Counted from the first letter of the stretch, positions 44,277 through 53,603 are shown. The stretch is DNA of 64,000 nucleotides from Halalkalibacter oceani (GCF_023715705.1 NZ_JAMBOS010000002.1:1-64000), one strand, 5' to 3'. Numbers and translations are program-made. Notes: generated by a model not told the origin, from the sequence alone.

Positions 44277-45695
44277 ATGACACGAATCGACTGGCGATTG
44301 GAAGTGGAAAAAAGAAAGGATGTCCTGCTTGCAGAAACGCAGGAATTTCTTAAAATAAACAGCGTATTTGACGAAGCGACGATCACAAAGGAGCGCCCTT
44401 TTGGGAACGGAATCGATCAGGCGCTTTCTTACTTGCTAAACAAAGCTGAAAGCTATGATTTTACGGTGAAAAATCTCGATGGCTACGCCGGTAAGATAGA
44501 GCTTGGCACCGGAGAAGAGAGTGTCGGCATCCTTTGCCATATCGATGTTGTGCCAGCAGGTGAGGGCTGGACCTCTCCGCCTTTCTCAGCGGACATCAGA
44601 AACGGCCGAATTTACGCGCGTGGAGCGATTGATAACAAAGGACCGACGATGGCTGCGTTCTTTGCATTATGTTTAGTAAAGGAGCTGAAGCTGCCGTTAA
44701 CGAAACGGGTTCAGTTGATTTTAGGAACAGATGAAGAGCGGGGCTGGCGCTGTGTCGACCATTATTTTAAGCATGAGGAAATGCCGACGGTCGGCTTTGC
44801 CCCTGATGCTGACTTTCCGATCATTCATGCTGAAAAAGGGATCGCCGATGTGCTTTTTGAATGGACGGTGGAGCAAGGTGCGGCTGCGGCGCTTACCTTG
44901 AGGAAGTTCAGCGCAGGAGAACGACTGAATATGGTGCCCGACCGGGCGATCGCCGAATTGGAGGGCGAGCGGGCCGAACTTGATCAGCTGGAAAGACGAT
45001 TCCGCAAGCACCTGCTCGAGCAGCAGCATAACGGTGAAGCGATTTTTACGGGAGACGAACAGCTAACTCTTATGTATGAAGGTGTCGCTGCCCACGGATC
45101 GACTCCGGAGGCCGGTATTAATGCCGGAGTAGAGCTGGCGGCTTTTTTAACCCCGTTTTCCTTCCAGGAGCAGGCAGTCTCCTATTTGCGGATGATTACA
45201 GCTCTGCTGAAAAATGGTACGCGGGGAGAGGCACTCGGAATTGCGCAGGAGGATCAAGTGTCAGGTCGATTGACCGTCAATGGCAGCTTGTTCTCATGGG
45301 ATGAAAAAGAAGCAGGATTCGGTCTCAACATTCGCTACCCGGTGACGGCGGACGGGCAAACCTGCTTGCAGCGTCTTGAGCAAAAGATGAGCGAATTCGG
45401 CGCAAAAATGATGGTGAAGGATCATATGACACCAAGCTACGTCGATGCCAAGCATCCGCTCGTCCGGACGTTACAAGCTGTCTATCAGCGGCAAACCGGC
45501 GAAGAGCCAAGCTTGCTTTCGACAGGCGGAGGGACCTATGCACGTACATTAGCGACAGGTGTCGCATTCGGTCCACTTTTTCCAGGACGAAAAGACGTCG
45601 CCCATCAAAAAGATGAATATATCGAGATCGAGGACCTGCTCAAAGCCGCCGCTCTTTACGCCGAGGCGATTTATGAATTGGCAGGAGGACAATAA
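44277..45695 (+). CDS. pepV: Dipeptidase PepV (M20 family)
   Basis: 472 residues. Zinc-dependent dipeptidase that hydrolyses a broad range of dipeptides in the cytoplasm. Zinc ligands are in GILCHIDVVPAGEGW near residue 85, RGAIDNKGP near residue 118 (bridging Asp) and GTDEERGW near residue 153 (catalytic and binding Glu), with the C-terminal STGGGTYAR. ATG 44277 begins MTRIDWRLEVEKRKD as in other PepV proteins and has GAAAGGAA upstream; the 40 earlier in-frame codons are AT-rich non-coding sequence. Confidence 0.92.
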   Translation: MTRIDWRLEVEKRKDVLLAETQEFLKINSVFDEATITKERPFGNGIDQALSYLLNKAESYDFTVKNLDGYAGKIELGTGEESVGILCHIDVVPAGEGWTSPPFSADIRNGRIYARGAIDNKGPTMAAFFALCLVKELKLPLTKRVQLILGTDEERGWRCVDHYFKHEEMPTVGFAPDADFPIIHAEKGIADVLFEWTVEQGAAAALTLRKFSAGERLNMVPDRAIAELEGERAELDQLERRFRKHLLEQQHNGEAIFTGDEQLTLMYEGVAAHGSTPEAGINAGVELAAFLTPFSFQEQAVSYLRMITALLKNGTRGEALGIAQEDQVSGRLTVNGSLFSWDEKEAGFGLNIRYPVTADGQTCLQRLEQKMSEFGAKMMVKDHMTPSYVDAKHPLVRTLQAVYQRQTGEEPSLLSTGGGTYARTLATGVAFGPLFPGRKDVAHQKDEYIEIEDLLKAAALYAEAIYELAGGQ

Positions 45696-45778
45696 TAGAA
45701 AAATGAACAGGAGAGGCAAAAGAACAGACTTCGCTATTTGTGCACAATAAGAATTATAGCCTTTGAGAGGGGAAGTAG

Positions 45779-45904
45779 GTTCGAAGAAGGGCGTTGGCTT
45801 CGTTCGTTACAAGCTTAACTGAAAGAAACCCGCTTTCAGTTAAGCTTAAAAAAATGTAACGACTTCGCACCACGCATTAAAGAAAACCGCCGCCCGGTTT
45901 TCTT
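45779..45904 (+). repeat. Type B intergenic repeat, copy B2 (most complete)
   Basis: GGTTCGAAGAAGGGCG, then CGTTACA (45805-45811) paired with TGTAACG (45855-45861) around a 15-bp stem AAGCTTAACTGAAAG (45811-45825) with CTTTCAGTTAAGCTT (45833-45847). It is followed by ACTTCGCACCACGC and the closing hairpin AAGAAAACCG/CGGTTTTCTT (45880-45904). The closing hairpin overlaps the ytkP stop codon. Confidence 0.75.
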
Positions 45905-46835
45905 ATTCAAACTGAAACAAATCGGTCGATAAATAACGCTCTCCGGTATCGCAGGCAATGGCGACGACAATTTCATCCGGCTGGAGCGTTTTGGCGACCT
46001 CCAATGCGGCAAAGCAGGCTGCCCCTGAAGATGGTCCGACGAGGATGCCTTCTTTGCGGGCTAACTCGCGCGTGATGAAATAAGCGTCTTCATCTTTAAT
46101 TTTTAAAATCTCGTTGTATACTTGTTCGTTCAAAATTGGCGGGATGAAGCCCGGGCTGGTCCCGACCAGCTTATGAGGTCCCGGCTTTCCTCCTGATAAG
46201 ACAGGTGATCCGGCCGGTTCGACGACATGGACGGACAGGTTCGGATAAAACTTTTTCAGCTCTTCTCCAGTGCCGGTAATCGTTCCTCCTGTACCAGAAG
46301 CCGCAACGAAGGCGGAAAGCGGTTTATTTAATTGTGTGAGCGCCTCTTTAATCTCACGAGCCGTCGTATGGCGATGGGCATCAGGATTGGCTTCATTTTC
46401 AAATTGCATCGGCATAAAGCTGTTCGGAATCTCCTCAACGAGCTCGTGCGCCTTATCAATCGCACCAGGCATTTTTTTGTCACCGGGTGTAAGGACGACC
46501 TCGGCACCGTAAGCTTTTAACAGATTAATTCGTTCAGCAGACATCGTGTCCGGCATGACCAGAATTGCCTTGTAGCCTCTGGCGGCTGCATTCATTGCTA
46601 AACCGATTCCTGTGTTGCCACTCGTCGGCTCAATAATTGTCGCTCCTGGTTTAAGCAGGCCATCCTTCTCTGCCTGGACGATCATATTAAACGCAGCGCG
46701 GTCCTTCACGCTTCCGCTCGGGTTTTGCATTTCCATTTTTAAGTAGACGGCGGCCCCGTCAGAAGCAGGGAGCCGGTTCAAACGGACGAGCGGGGTGTTT
46801 CCAATTAGATCAGCAATATTGTTTACAACGGTCAT
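45903..46835 (-). CDS. ytkP: Cysteine synthase-family PLP enzyme YtkP
   Basis: 310 residues, fold-type II. The PLP lysine is in NPSGSVKDRAA near residue 42, the substrate loop is PTSGNTGIGLA near residue 71, and the phosphate cradle is SGTGGTITGTG near residue 178. It makes cysteine from O-acetylserine and sulfide or performs a related beta-replacement. By position it corresponds to B. subtilis YtkP, a paralogue of CysK, so a specialised role is possible. Ribosome site GGAAGTGG before ATG 46835. It is convergent with pepV. Confidence 0.9.
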   Translation of the reverse strand: MTVVNNIADLIGNTPLVRLNRLPASDGAAVYLKMEMQNPSGSVKDRAAFNMIVQAEKDGLLKPGATIIEPTSGNTGIGLAMNAAARGYKAILVMPDTMSAERINLLKAYGAEVVLTPGDKKMPGAIDKAHELVEEIPNSFMPMQFENEANPDAHRHTTAREIKEALTQLNKPLSAFVAASGTGGTITGTGEELKKFYPNLSVHVVEPAGSPVLSGGKPGPHKLVGTSPGFIPPILNEQVYNEILKIKDEDAYFITRELARKEGILVGPSSGAACFAALEVAKTLQPDEIVVAIACDTGERYLSTDLFQFE

Positions 46836-47013
46836 AAATCCACTTCCTCTGTAAATGATAAGACTAGCTTTAGTTTAGTTTATCATACCTTTGTTGATAT
46901 TTCCTATTTAGTTAATAGGAAAAGAAGGCATCGGCACGAGGAAATAAATCAAAACGGAAGACAGCATAGTAAACCTTGGCTACAATAGAAGAGACAGAAG
47001 GATGGTGAAGGAC

Positions 47014-47577
47014 ATGCAGCCCCATTATTTTTTGGCAGTACCGGTGCCGCCGCCGATTCAGTTAGCGATCCATCAGGAGGCGCGGCAGAACGAGCAGCTT
47101 CATTTTCAACGGTGGGTTCATCCAAAGGATATACATCTGACGCTTGTTTTTCTTGGCGGATGCACAGAACAGCAGCTCAATGAGCTGACTCGGCATGGCA
47201 AAGACCTCGTTGAAAGCTGGTCCCCTTTTTCTTTAACGCTTTCTCAATCGGGCAGTTTTGGACAAAAAAAACAGCCGCGAATTTTTTGGACGGGTGTAAA
47301 AGCGAGCCGGCAGCTGGCTGATTATCAGGCTCAGCTGGCTGATCTTTGTCAGACGCTCGGCTTTTCAATCGATCAACGTCCTTATTCCCCTCATCTTACA
47401 CTAGCTAGGAAGTGGGCAGGCGATGAGGACTATCATGGTGATGGGATCGCGCTTGGAAATGGACAAAGCTGGGAGGTCAAGGAAATCATTCTTTATGAAA
47501 GTCATGTTCACCAGGAACCAAAATATAAAACGTACGATGCTTTTTCTTTAAAAGGAGTTCAACATGAAAGTGATTAA
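47014..47577 (+). CDS. thpR: RNA 2',3'-cyclic phosphodiesterase ThpR (YtlP)
   Basis: 187 residues, 2H phosphoesterase (formerly 2'-5' RNA ligase). The two HxTx motifs are HLTL in DIHLTLVFLGG near residue 46 and HLTL in YSPHLTLARKW near residue 127. It opens RNA 2',3'-cyclic phosphates. The start is uncertain: ATG 47014 and ATG 47002 are in frame and AGAAGGATGG lies between and before them; 47014 has better spacing. Its end overlaps the CidA-like gene by 14 bases. Confidence 0.85.
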   Translation: MQPHYFLAVPVPPPIQLAIHQEARQNEQLHFQRWVHPKDIHLTLVFLGGCTEQQLNELTRHGKDLVESWSPFSLTLSQSGSFGQKKQPRIFWTGVKASRQLADYQAQLADLCQTLGFSIDQRPYSPHLTLARKWAGDEDYHGDGIALGNGQSWEVKEIILYESHVHQEPKYKTYDAFSLKGVQHESD

Positions 47578-47926
47578 TGGCATTTGGCATGTTTTGCTGT
47601 TGACGGTGTTCTACATCATTGGACGCTCAATTCAGCAGGCTTTTGATCTTTTTATTCCCGGAAGTATAATCGGAATGCTGCTGCTGTTTAGCCTGCTTAG
47701 TACGAATATTCTTCCGGTTCGCTTTATTGAACAAGGTTCTGCCTTTATGCTGCGGCATATGCCGCTGCTATTTTTACCTGTAACGGTCGGAATTTTGCAG
47801 TTTTTCGACGTGTTTGCCGGTAAAGGTATTTTTATAATTGTTATTGCGTTAATCAGCACGGTCATGGTTCTTGTTATCACAGGTCTGGCCAGTCAAGTGC
47901 TTGTGATGAAAAAAGGAGAAAAATAG
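47564..47926 (+). CDS. CidA/LrgA-type holin-like membrane protein
   Basis: 120 residues, four hydrophobic segments. The family block GRSIQQAFDLFIPGSIIGMLLLF lies near residue 18 and RHMPLLFLPVTVGI near residue 62. CidA/LrgA proteins are holin-like; together with CidB/LrgB partners they are linked to autolysis control, and some pairs transport pyruvate or similar acids. AAAGGAG precedes the start, which overlaps thpR. The CidB-like partner starts two bases after its stop codon. Confidence 0.92.
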   Translation: MKVINGIWHVLLLTVFYIIGRSIQQAFDLFIPGSIIGMLLLFSLLSTNILPVRFIEQGSAFMLRHMPLLFLPVTVGILQFFDVFAGKGIFIIVIALISTVMVLVITGLASQVLVMKKGEK

Positions 47927-47928
47927 GT

Positions 47929-48615
47929 ATGCTTTTTCTACAAATCTTTCTATCTATCTTTGCCACAGTGGTCGTATACATAGGAGCAAAAGCGTTATAC
48001 CGGCGTTTTCCTTATCCTTTTATGCTGCCGGTTTTAGTCAGTACAATTGTCCTTATCTTTCTTCTTCTACTCTTTCAAATTTCATTTGAGACATATTATA
48101 CAGGTGGGCAATGGCTGGAAAAATTGCTTGGACCGGGGGTTGTCGCGCTTGCCTATCCGCTCTACAAGCAAATGAAGCTGCTCAGAAGCTATTTTTGGCC
48201 GATTGTTATCAGCGTATTTATTGGCGCGGTGATCGGTATGACGAGTGGCCTTCTTTTGACAAAATGGGGCGGTTTTGAAGCAGAGCTTGTGTACACGATG
48301 GTACCGAAATCGGTGACAGCTCCGGTCGCGATGGATATGGCAACGACGCTTGGCGGCATCTCTCCGCTTGCTGCGGTATTGGTGATGGTCGCCGGAGTAG
48401 GCGGGAGCGTTTTTGCTCCTTATTGCTTTAGGTGGTTCAACATCAAGAATGAGGTGAGCAAGGGAGTGGCGATCGGGAGTGCCTCCCATGCGATTGGAAC
48501 GGCCAAAGCGATTGAAAACAGTGAAAGGGAAGGAGCAGCCAGTTCGGTCGCGATGACGTTAAGTGCCATTATTGTTTCAGTAATCGGACCGATGCTTGTC
48601 TTTCTTTTTTACTAG
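47929..48615 (+). CDS. CidB/LrgB-type membrane protein
   Basis: 228 residues with about seven hydrophobic segments. The LrgB signatures are LLGPGVVALAYPLYKQ near residue 66, PKSVTAPVAMDMATTLGG near residue 124 and GSASHAIGTAKAIE near residue 185. It is the partner of the CidA-like protein encoded just upstream, in one transcript. The role may be autolysis control or carboxylate (pyruvate) exchange; the sequence does not decide. Confidence 0.92.
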   Translation: MLFLQIFLSIFATVVVYIGAKALYRRFPYPFMLPVLVSTIVLIFLLLLFQISFETYYTGGQWLEKLLGPGVVALAYPLYKQMKLLRSYFWPIVISVFIGAVIGMTSGLLLTKWGGFEAELVYTMVPKSVTAPVAMDMATTLGGISPLAAVLVMVAGVGGSVFAPYCFRWFNIKNEVSKGVAIGSASHAIGTAKAIENSEREGAASSVAMTLSAIIVSVIGPMLVFLFY

Positions 48616-48699
48616 CAGCTATGGTACGATCAAAAAAACAAGCGGTTAACAAAAGACGAGTAACAAGTATCATATCGAATAGATAATGGAGGTACGAGT

Positions 48700-49656
48700 G
48701 TGGCTCATTTAATAAAATTAGAAGATTACATCTCTCGTTACCAATTTGACTTGCATCGCTATCCAAGTCAATTCTCAAGAATGAAAAAAGAGCGCTGGTA
48801 CTATGTGAAGTCTGAATGGGAGCAGGCCCAGCATCCTTCATTGCCAATGGAAGAAGCGGTGGAGGATGAAGATCTCTCAGAAAAAGGGGAAAGCATTTGG
48901 TCGCAGGCGATCGAACGGCTGAAAGGGTGGCGGCGGTCAGCAAGTGAAGAGGATGAGCTGGAATCCTCCCTGGCGTATACGGGCAGCGAGGTGTCGCCGA
49001 AATCGTTGGAGCAAGTAAAGCAGGAATTCCTTGATGAACTGTACAAATCACAATTGAGGTGGGCCAGCTCTTCTTTGCTTGAGGAATCCTCCCTTCACCC
49101 TCAATATAGGGCGGACAAATGGTTGCGCTTTTTTTGTCAGCGCATTCCAGATAACTACTTTCTGTTATATAAGCCGGTTCTTTTTATGAAAAAAGCGCCG
49201 ATTGAGCTTGATATTATTTTGATCAGCCCGACAGAGATCATTTGCATGACGATGCTTGAAGGGAGCGAATTGAGCGTATTTGAAGCAAGCTCAGACAAAT
49301 TCTGGATCGAGTATGTCGATAAAACGAGGAAAAAAAGGGTCAGCCCACTCATCTCATTAGGGCGGATGTCCAGGGTGCTGAAAGCAATTTTGGATGAAGC
49401 AGAATTATCCTATCCAATCCGTAAGGTGGTGCTGTCCCCTTCTAGTATGATTGATCATAAGCTTCAGGGCACGAAGTTCGACCTTGTTGACCGGAGAAAC
49501 TTTGATGCGTGGCATCAACGTTTGCGAAAGCACCCGTCTCCTTTAAAGCACCAGCAAATGAAGGTGACAGCAGCAATCCTGTCATACTGCCATACCGTTT
49601 CGAGAGAGGTAGAAAAAGAAGAGGATGAACAATTCATTGATGAGCAATTGAATTAA
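48700..49656 (+). CDS. NERD-like (nuclease-related) domain protein, unknown
   Basis: 318 residues. The first half is charged and probably flexible (acidic run near residues 48-65). The second half, from LHPQYRADKWLRFF to LSPSSMIDHKL, looks like the nuclease-related domain (NERD) found in Bacillus proteins that begin with a LIKLEDYISRYQFDLHRYPSQF-type sequence. PIELDIILIS may hold an active-site Asp, but the Lys partner is unclear, so activity is doubtful. There is no membrane segment. AATGGAGGT precedes GTG 48700. Confidence 0.65.
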   Translation: MAHLIKLEDYISRYQFDLHRYPSQFSRMKKERWYYVKSEWEQAQHPSLPMEEAVEDEDLSEKGESIWSQAIERLKGWRRSASEEDELESSLAYTGSEVSPKSLEQVKQEFLDELYKSQLRWASSSLLEESSLHPQYRADKWLRFFCQRIPDNYFLLYKPVLFMKKAPIELDIILISPTEIICMTMLEGSELSVFEASSDKFWIEYVDKTRKKRVSPLISLGRMSRVLKAILDEAELSYPIRKVVLSPSSMIDHKLQGTKFDLVDRRNFDAWHQRLRKHPSPLKHQQMKVTAAILSYCHTVSREVEKEEDEQFIDEQLN

Positions 49657-49757
49657 GCGGGCAAAATCCGTATAATAAGCAAAGCATCCATTTTTTTATG
49701 CTGGCAGGAGGATAAGGCAAGTGAGGGTAGAATCCTGCTTTATTAGCCACTATCTAA

Positions 49758-49846
49758 AACAGCGAGCAAAGAGATTGATAAAGAGGAAGCAGGCGGGAAA
49801 GCGAGATTCTTTCCTGTTTGCTGAGTGCAGCAGAAAGTCCGCTGCC
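49758..49846 (+). repeat. Diverged structured repeat (R6-like copy)
   Basis: Begins ACAGCGAGCAAAGAG and ends GTGCAGCAGAAAGTCCGCTGC, as in R6. The inner stem AGCAGGCGGGAAAG (49788-49801) pairs with CTTTCCTGTTTGCT (49809-49822), with three G-U pairs. The interval 49657-49956 holds no convincing gene. Confidence 0.6.
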
Positions 49847-49956
49847 TTTTCTTTTTGGACTTTTTGAAGGCATCCTCTCTTTGGGGAAGAATTGACTCAT
49901 ATAGGAAAGGCGCAAGCGTCGAGAAGAAGCGCGTAGACTGGCAAAGGAGAGATACA

Positions 49957-50280
49957 TTGACTAGAGAGAGCAGACTACTTCGGGATGGGTTTCACCCGGA
50001 AGACTTTCAATGGAGATTACGGAAGGTTTTTGATTGGCGCGGGAAAGAGGAAATCATGATTGAGCTTGAAGAACTTGACGGGTGTCTAAGCTTTGGTGAT
50101 ACTGTCCGGGAAGCGAAGGATGGACTTAAGGAAGCCCTTTATTTGTGGATTCGCCAACACGGTGAGCAGCAGCTGCCGGAGGTGCAACAAAGCGCCCATC
50201 TTATTATCCTTGAACCGCCTATGACGACGAGAGAATTTCATCACATCAATGATGAGGTAAAGAAAATGATTAAACCTTGA
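49957..50280 (+). CDS. Orphan HicB-like protein
   Basis: 107 residues. The centre, ELEELDGCLSFGDTVREAK then EALYLWI, has the pattern of HicB antitoxins (Pro-Gly-Cys-like turn, GDT, alternating helix). No HicA toxin gene is adjacent and there is no DNA-binding tail. TTG 49957 is chosen because AAAGGAGA lies six bases upstream; the longer frame to 49825 runs into repeat sequence. It could be a solitary HicB-fold protein with a housekeeping role. Confidence 0.6.
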   Translation: MTRESRLLRDGFHPEDFQWRLRKVFDWRGKEEIMIELEELDGCLSFGDTVREAKDGLKEALYLWIRQHGEQQLPEVQQSAHLIILEPPMTTREFHHINDEVKKMIKP

Positions 50281-50301
50281 AATCATCTATCATATGATAA
50301 G

Positions 50302-50343
50302 AAGAGGGTTGGCCGAAAACATACGTTTTCGGCCAACCCTCTT
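50302..50343. terminator. Bidirectional terminator between the HicB-like gene and purU
   Basis: A perfect stem AAGAGGGTTGGCCGAAAAC (50302-50320) with GTTTTCGGCCAACCCTCTT (50325-50343), then TTAG; A- and T-runs on both sides. Confidence 0.85.
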
Positions 50344-50347
50344 TTAG

Positions 50348-51217
50348 TTAAAAAACAACCGTTTTGTTTCCATGAACGATGATTTGGTCATTCGCATGCC
50401 ACATAACCGCCCGGGCTAAAGTGATTCGCTCGACATTCCGTCCGACGACTCGCAATTCATCGGTCGTATAACGATGGTTGACCCGTAGCACGTCCTGTTC
50501 AATGATTGGTCCTTCATCTAAATCGTCTGTAACGTAATGAGCGGTTGCCCCGATGAGCTTTACTCCGCGCGCAAAGGCTTTCGCATACGGATTTGCGCCG
50601 ATAAAGGCCGGCAGGAAGGAATGATGAATATTGATAATCCGCTTCGGAAACGTACCGACAAAAGCGGGTGAAAGAATTTGCATATACCTTGCGAGTACGA
50701 TGAAGTCGGCCTCATGCTCCTTAATGAGTTGAATCGCTGCCGCTTCGGCTTCATGCTTCGTTTCCTTGGTAACCGGAATATGGTGGAAAGGAATGCCGTA
50801 TGCTTCCACTTCCTGGCGCAGGTTGTCATGGTTGCTGATCACGAGCGGAATATCAACCTTCAATTCGCCGGCGCGCCATTTCCATAAAAGCTCAAGCAGA
50901 CAATGATCCTCCTTGGAAACGAAAATCGCCATCTTCTTTCTGCGCGACGCTAATTCCATTTGCCAATCCATCTTAAAGCTGTCCGCCACTTCGGCAAACG
51001 CCTTTTTAACGTTGGCAAATTTCTGTCCATTCTCAAATAAATCAAACTCGATTCGAATAAAGAACATCCCTCCAGAGGGATCAGTAGAATATTGATCCGA
51101 TTGGACGATGTTCGCCTGATGCTGATGCAGAAAGGTCGACACCGCTGAAACGATTCCAGGCTGATCGAGACAAGAAATTAATAAACGTGCACGTAATGGG
51201 TTTGTTTCATGTATCAT
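50348..51217 (-). CDS. purU: Formyltetrahydrofolate deformylase
   Basis: 289 residues. It hydrolyses 10-formyl-tetrahydrofolate to formate and tetrahydrofolate, balancing one-carbon units. An N-terminal ACT domain (RLLISCLDQPGIVSAVSTFL) precedes the formyltransferase-fold domain with NIHHSFLPAFIGANPY near residue 208 and the catalytic Asp in HYVTDDLDEGPIIEQ near residue 237. It starts at ATG 51217 with GGAGGAAAAAG upstream. It is divergent from amyX. Confidence 0.94.
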   Translation of the reverse strand: MIHETNPLRARLLISCLDQPGIVSAVSTFLHQHQANIVQSDQYSTDPSGGMFFIRIEFDLFENGQKFANVKKAFAEVADSFKMDWQMELASRRKKMAIFVSKEDHCLLELLWKWRAGELKVDIPLVISNHDNLRQEVEAYGIPFHHIPVTKETKHEAEAAAIQLIKEHEADFIVLARYMQILSPAFVGTFPKRIINIHHSFLPAFIGANPYAKAFARGVKLIGATAHYVTDDLDEGPIIEQDVLRVNHRYTTDELRVVGRNVERITLARAVMWHANDQIIVHGNKTVVF

Positions 51218-51341
51218 CTTTTTCCTCCAGTAAGTTCAATCCTTTTTTCTGCTACTTCCCCTCCGGCTCCTTTTTAACAATTAACCGGGCTACTTCATAA
51301 TTTACAATAATAGAGTAACAGAAGGAAGGGGGCCTTCATCA

Positions 51342-53495
51342 TTGAAGCAAAAGAACCCGCCACTTGTCAATCGTCGATTTCATTCTGCCGAGCTTGTCAC
51401 CCTTTTTAGAATAAAACTTACAGGTGCGGGGCTATCTACTTTCCAATCGGCTGACTGGACGCTGCAGACAGCAACGAAGGAACTGCCGTTGACAGTTGTC
51501 AGCCGCCAAGAGGCGGAGATGGAACTGGAGCTTCCGGACGTCTTTCCGTTCGGTGAGGATGGATTTGTCGTCCATCTCGATCAGGCTTGCTATGTGCAAA
51601 TTACAGAGGTTGTCCGTACAGACAGCTTTGATGAGCTGTTTGCGGAGGAAAAAGCTCAACTTGGTGCATGTTATGATCAAGCCGACACAAGCTTTGCCGT
51701 CTGGGCTCCGACTGCGACAGAGGTGACCATCCACATTTTTGATGAATGGCACGGACAGACGGGAACGAAGTACGTCTGTTCAAGAGGAGAAAAGGGGGTA
51801 TGGTCCGTCACGATCCAGGGCGATCTGGAAAGGAAATGGTACGAATATGAAGTCGTCGTTAACCGCGAGCGACAGCGAGCAGTTGATCCGTATGCCCGGT
51901 TTCTATCCGTAAATGGCGAGCGTGGGATGATTGGAGACCTAAAAAAAACGAATCCCGCTGATTGGCCGGTTCCAATTCCAGCTAATGAACGGGATGAGAC
52001 CGATGTCATCATTTATGAACTTCATGTACGGGACTTTACGATTGATCCGCATAACGGGATTCGTCAGAAAGGCAAATACGCCGGGTTAACGGAGGCTGGA
52101 ACTCATGACCATAACGGACTCAGCACCGGGCTTTCCTATTTACGGCAGCTCGGCATCACCCATGTGGAGCTGTTGCCGCTGCAGGAATTCGGCAGTATCG
52201 ATGAAAGCGAGCGGGAGACAGCCTATAACTGGGGCTATGATACGACTCATTTTTTCGCGCCTGAAGGAAGTTACGCGACCGATCCGTATGACGGCTACTG
52301 CCGGATAAAAGAGCTCAAAATGATGATCCGGAGCATTCAGCGCCACGGTATGAAAGTGATTTTGGATATGGTGTTCAATCATGTATATATCTGGGAAGCA
52401 TCGGCGCTGGAGAAGCTTGTCCCGGGCTACTATTTCCGTTACCACCCTTCCGGAACAATCAGTAACGGGACAGGAGTCGGCAATGATATTGCATCGGAAC
52501 GAAAGATGGCGAGGAAGCTGATTGTTGAGGCGGTGTGCTACTGGCTTGAGGAATTTCAGGTGAACGGCTTTCGCTTTGATTTAATGGGAATCCTTGATAT
52601 TGGGACAATGAAGCAGATTTCAGCCGAAACAGCAAAACGGGCAGATGATCTCTTCCTGCTCGGAGAAGGCTGGGACTTACCGACCGCACTTTCAGCTGAA
52701 CAAAAAGCGAGTGTAAGCCAGGCGAAGAAGCTTCCCGCAATTGGTTTTTTTGAAGATCAATTTCGTGACGCGCTAAAAGGAAGTGCTTTTTCAAGCTCGT
52801 CCCTTGGCTATGTTTCAGCTGAGCAAAAGCCGGCTGTTCTCGAAGCTGTGGCGCATGGGCTAAAAGGGAGTCCGACCAGTTTCACCAGACCGCGGCAGGC
52901 GGTTCACTATGTCGAAGCGCATGACAATCATACACTTTGGGATAAATTAAAGGTGGCGGCCCCATCTGAGGATGAACGTCAATTACGAAAACGGCATCGC
53001 CTCGCATGCGCGATTGTGCTGCTTGCGCAAGGTATTCCTTTTTTGCAGGCAGGTCAGGAGTTTTTCCGGACGAAATACGGAGTGGAAAACAGCTATCGTT
53101 CCCCGGATTGGGTCAATCAAATTGAATGGAAGCAACGCAGCGTATTTCAGGAAAATGTTGATTATATAAAAGGGCTGATTGCGCTTCGCCGTCATCATCC
53201 GGCCCTGCGGCTTCCCTCCTATGAGCTGATCGAGCGGCACTTCCGCTTTTTGGATCTTGATCATCGGCGGATCGTCTATCATTTGGAGAGGGTCGGACGC
53301 TATGATCAGTGGGATGAAATTGTGATCGGTCATAATCCAACCACAAAAAAACAAAAAATCGAGCTGCCAGGCAGGGGGAACTGGCAAGTTGTCGTTGACG
53401 ATCAGGCTGCATCTCTGATACCATTATATATAATTGGTTCGAACTGTGCGTATCTTCAACCATTATCGACGTTAGTGTGCGTAAAAGGAAATTGA
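51342..53495 (+). CDS. amyX: Type I pullulanase AmyX
   Basis: 717 residues, cytoplasmic (no signal peptide). GH13 enzyme that splits alpha-1,6 branches in pullulan, glycogen and limit dextrins. The N-terminal CBM48-like region (TSFAVWAPTATEVTIHIFD) is followed by the pullulanase signature YNWGYD near residue 291, the nucleophile Asp in VNGFRFDLMG near residue 412, the acid Glu in LLGEGWDLP near residue 442 and VEAHDNHTLWD near residue 525. The start is TTG 51342 behind AAGGAAGGGGG. Confidence 0.95.
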   Translation: MKQKNPPLVNRRFHSAELVTLFRIKLTGAGLSTFQSADWTLQTATKELPLTVVSRQEAEMELELPDVFPFGEDGFVVHLDQACYVQITEVVRTDSFDELFAEEKAQLGACYDQADTSFAVWAPTATEVTIHIFDEWHGQTGTKYVCSRGEKGVWSVTIQGDLERKWYEYEVVVNRERQRAVDPYARFLSVNGERGMIGDLKKTNPADWPVPIPANERDETDVIIYELHVRDFTIDPHNGIRQKGKYAGLTEAGTHDHNGLSTGLSYLRQLGITHVELLPLQEFGSIDESERETAYNWGYDTTHFFAPEGSYATDPYDGYCRIKELKMMIRSIQRHGMKVILDMVFNHVYIWEASALEKLVPGYYFRYHPSGTISNGTGVGNDIASERKMARKLIVEAVCYWLEEFQVNGFRFDLMGILDIGTMKQISAETAKRADDLFLLGEGWDLPTALSAEQKASVSQAKKLPAIGFFEDQFRDALKGSAFSSSSLGYVSAEQKPAVLEAVAHGLKGSPTSFTRPRQAVHYVEAHDNHTLWDKLKVAAPSEDERQLRKRHRLACAIVLLAQGIPFLQAGQEFFRTKYGVENSYRSPDWVNQIEWKQRSVFQENVDYIKGLIALRRHHPALRLPSYELIERHFRFLDLDHRRIVYHLERVGRYDQWDEIVIGHNPTTKKQKIELPGRGNWQVVVDDQAASLIPLYIIGSNCAYLQPLSTLVCVKGN

Positions 53496-53603
53496 GCAGA
53501 GCCTTGCGGTTGCAGCTCTGCTTTCTCTATTTATTAAGTAGGTTAGAAATACGAAATTTGTGGCGATACAAAGGCTAAGCTGAAGAAATTGAGGGTGAAT
53601 TGG

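Noticed and set aside
49825-49956. Longer start for the HicB-like gene at 49825.
   Set aside because: The added 44 residues fall into repeat-like sequence and lack a ribosome site, whereas TTG 49957 has AAAGGAGA.
51496-51726. Various frames of 60-150 codons opposite or across amyX, leuS, pckA and metK.
   Set aside because: They are shadows of strongly coding genes: no ribosome sites, no recognisable domains, and the codon pattern belongs to the overlapping gene.
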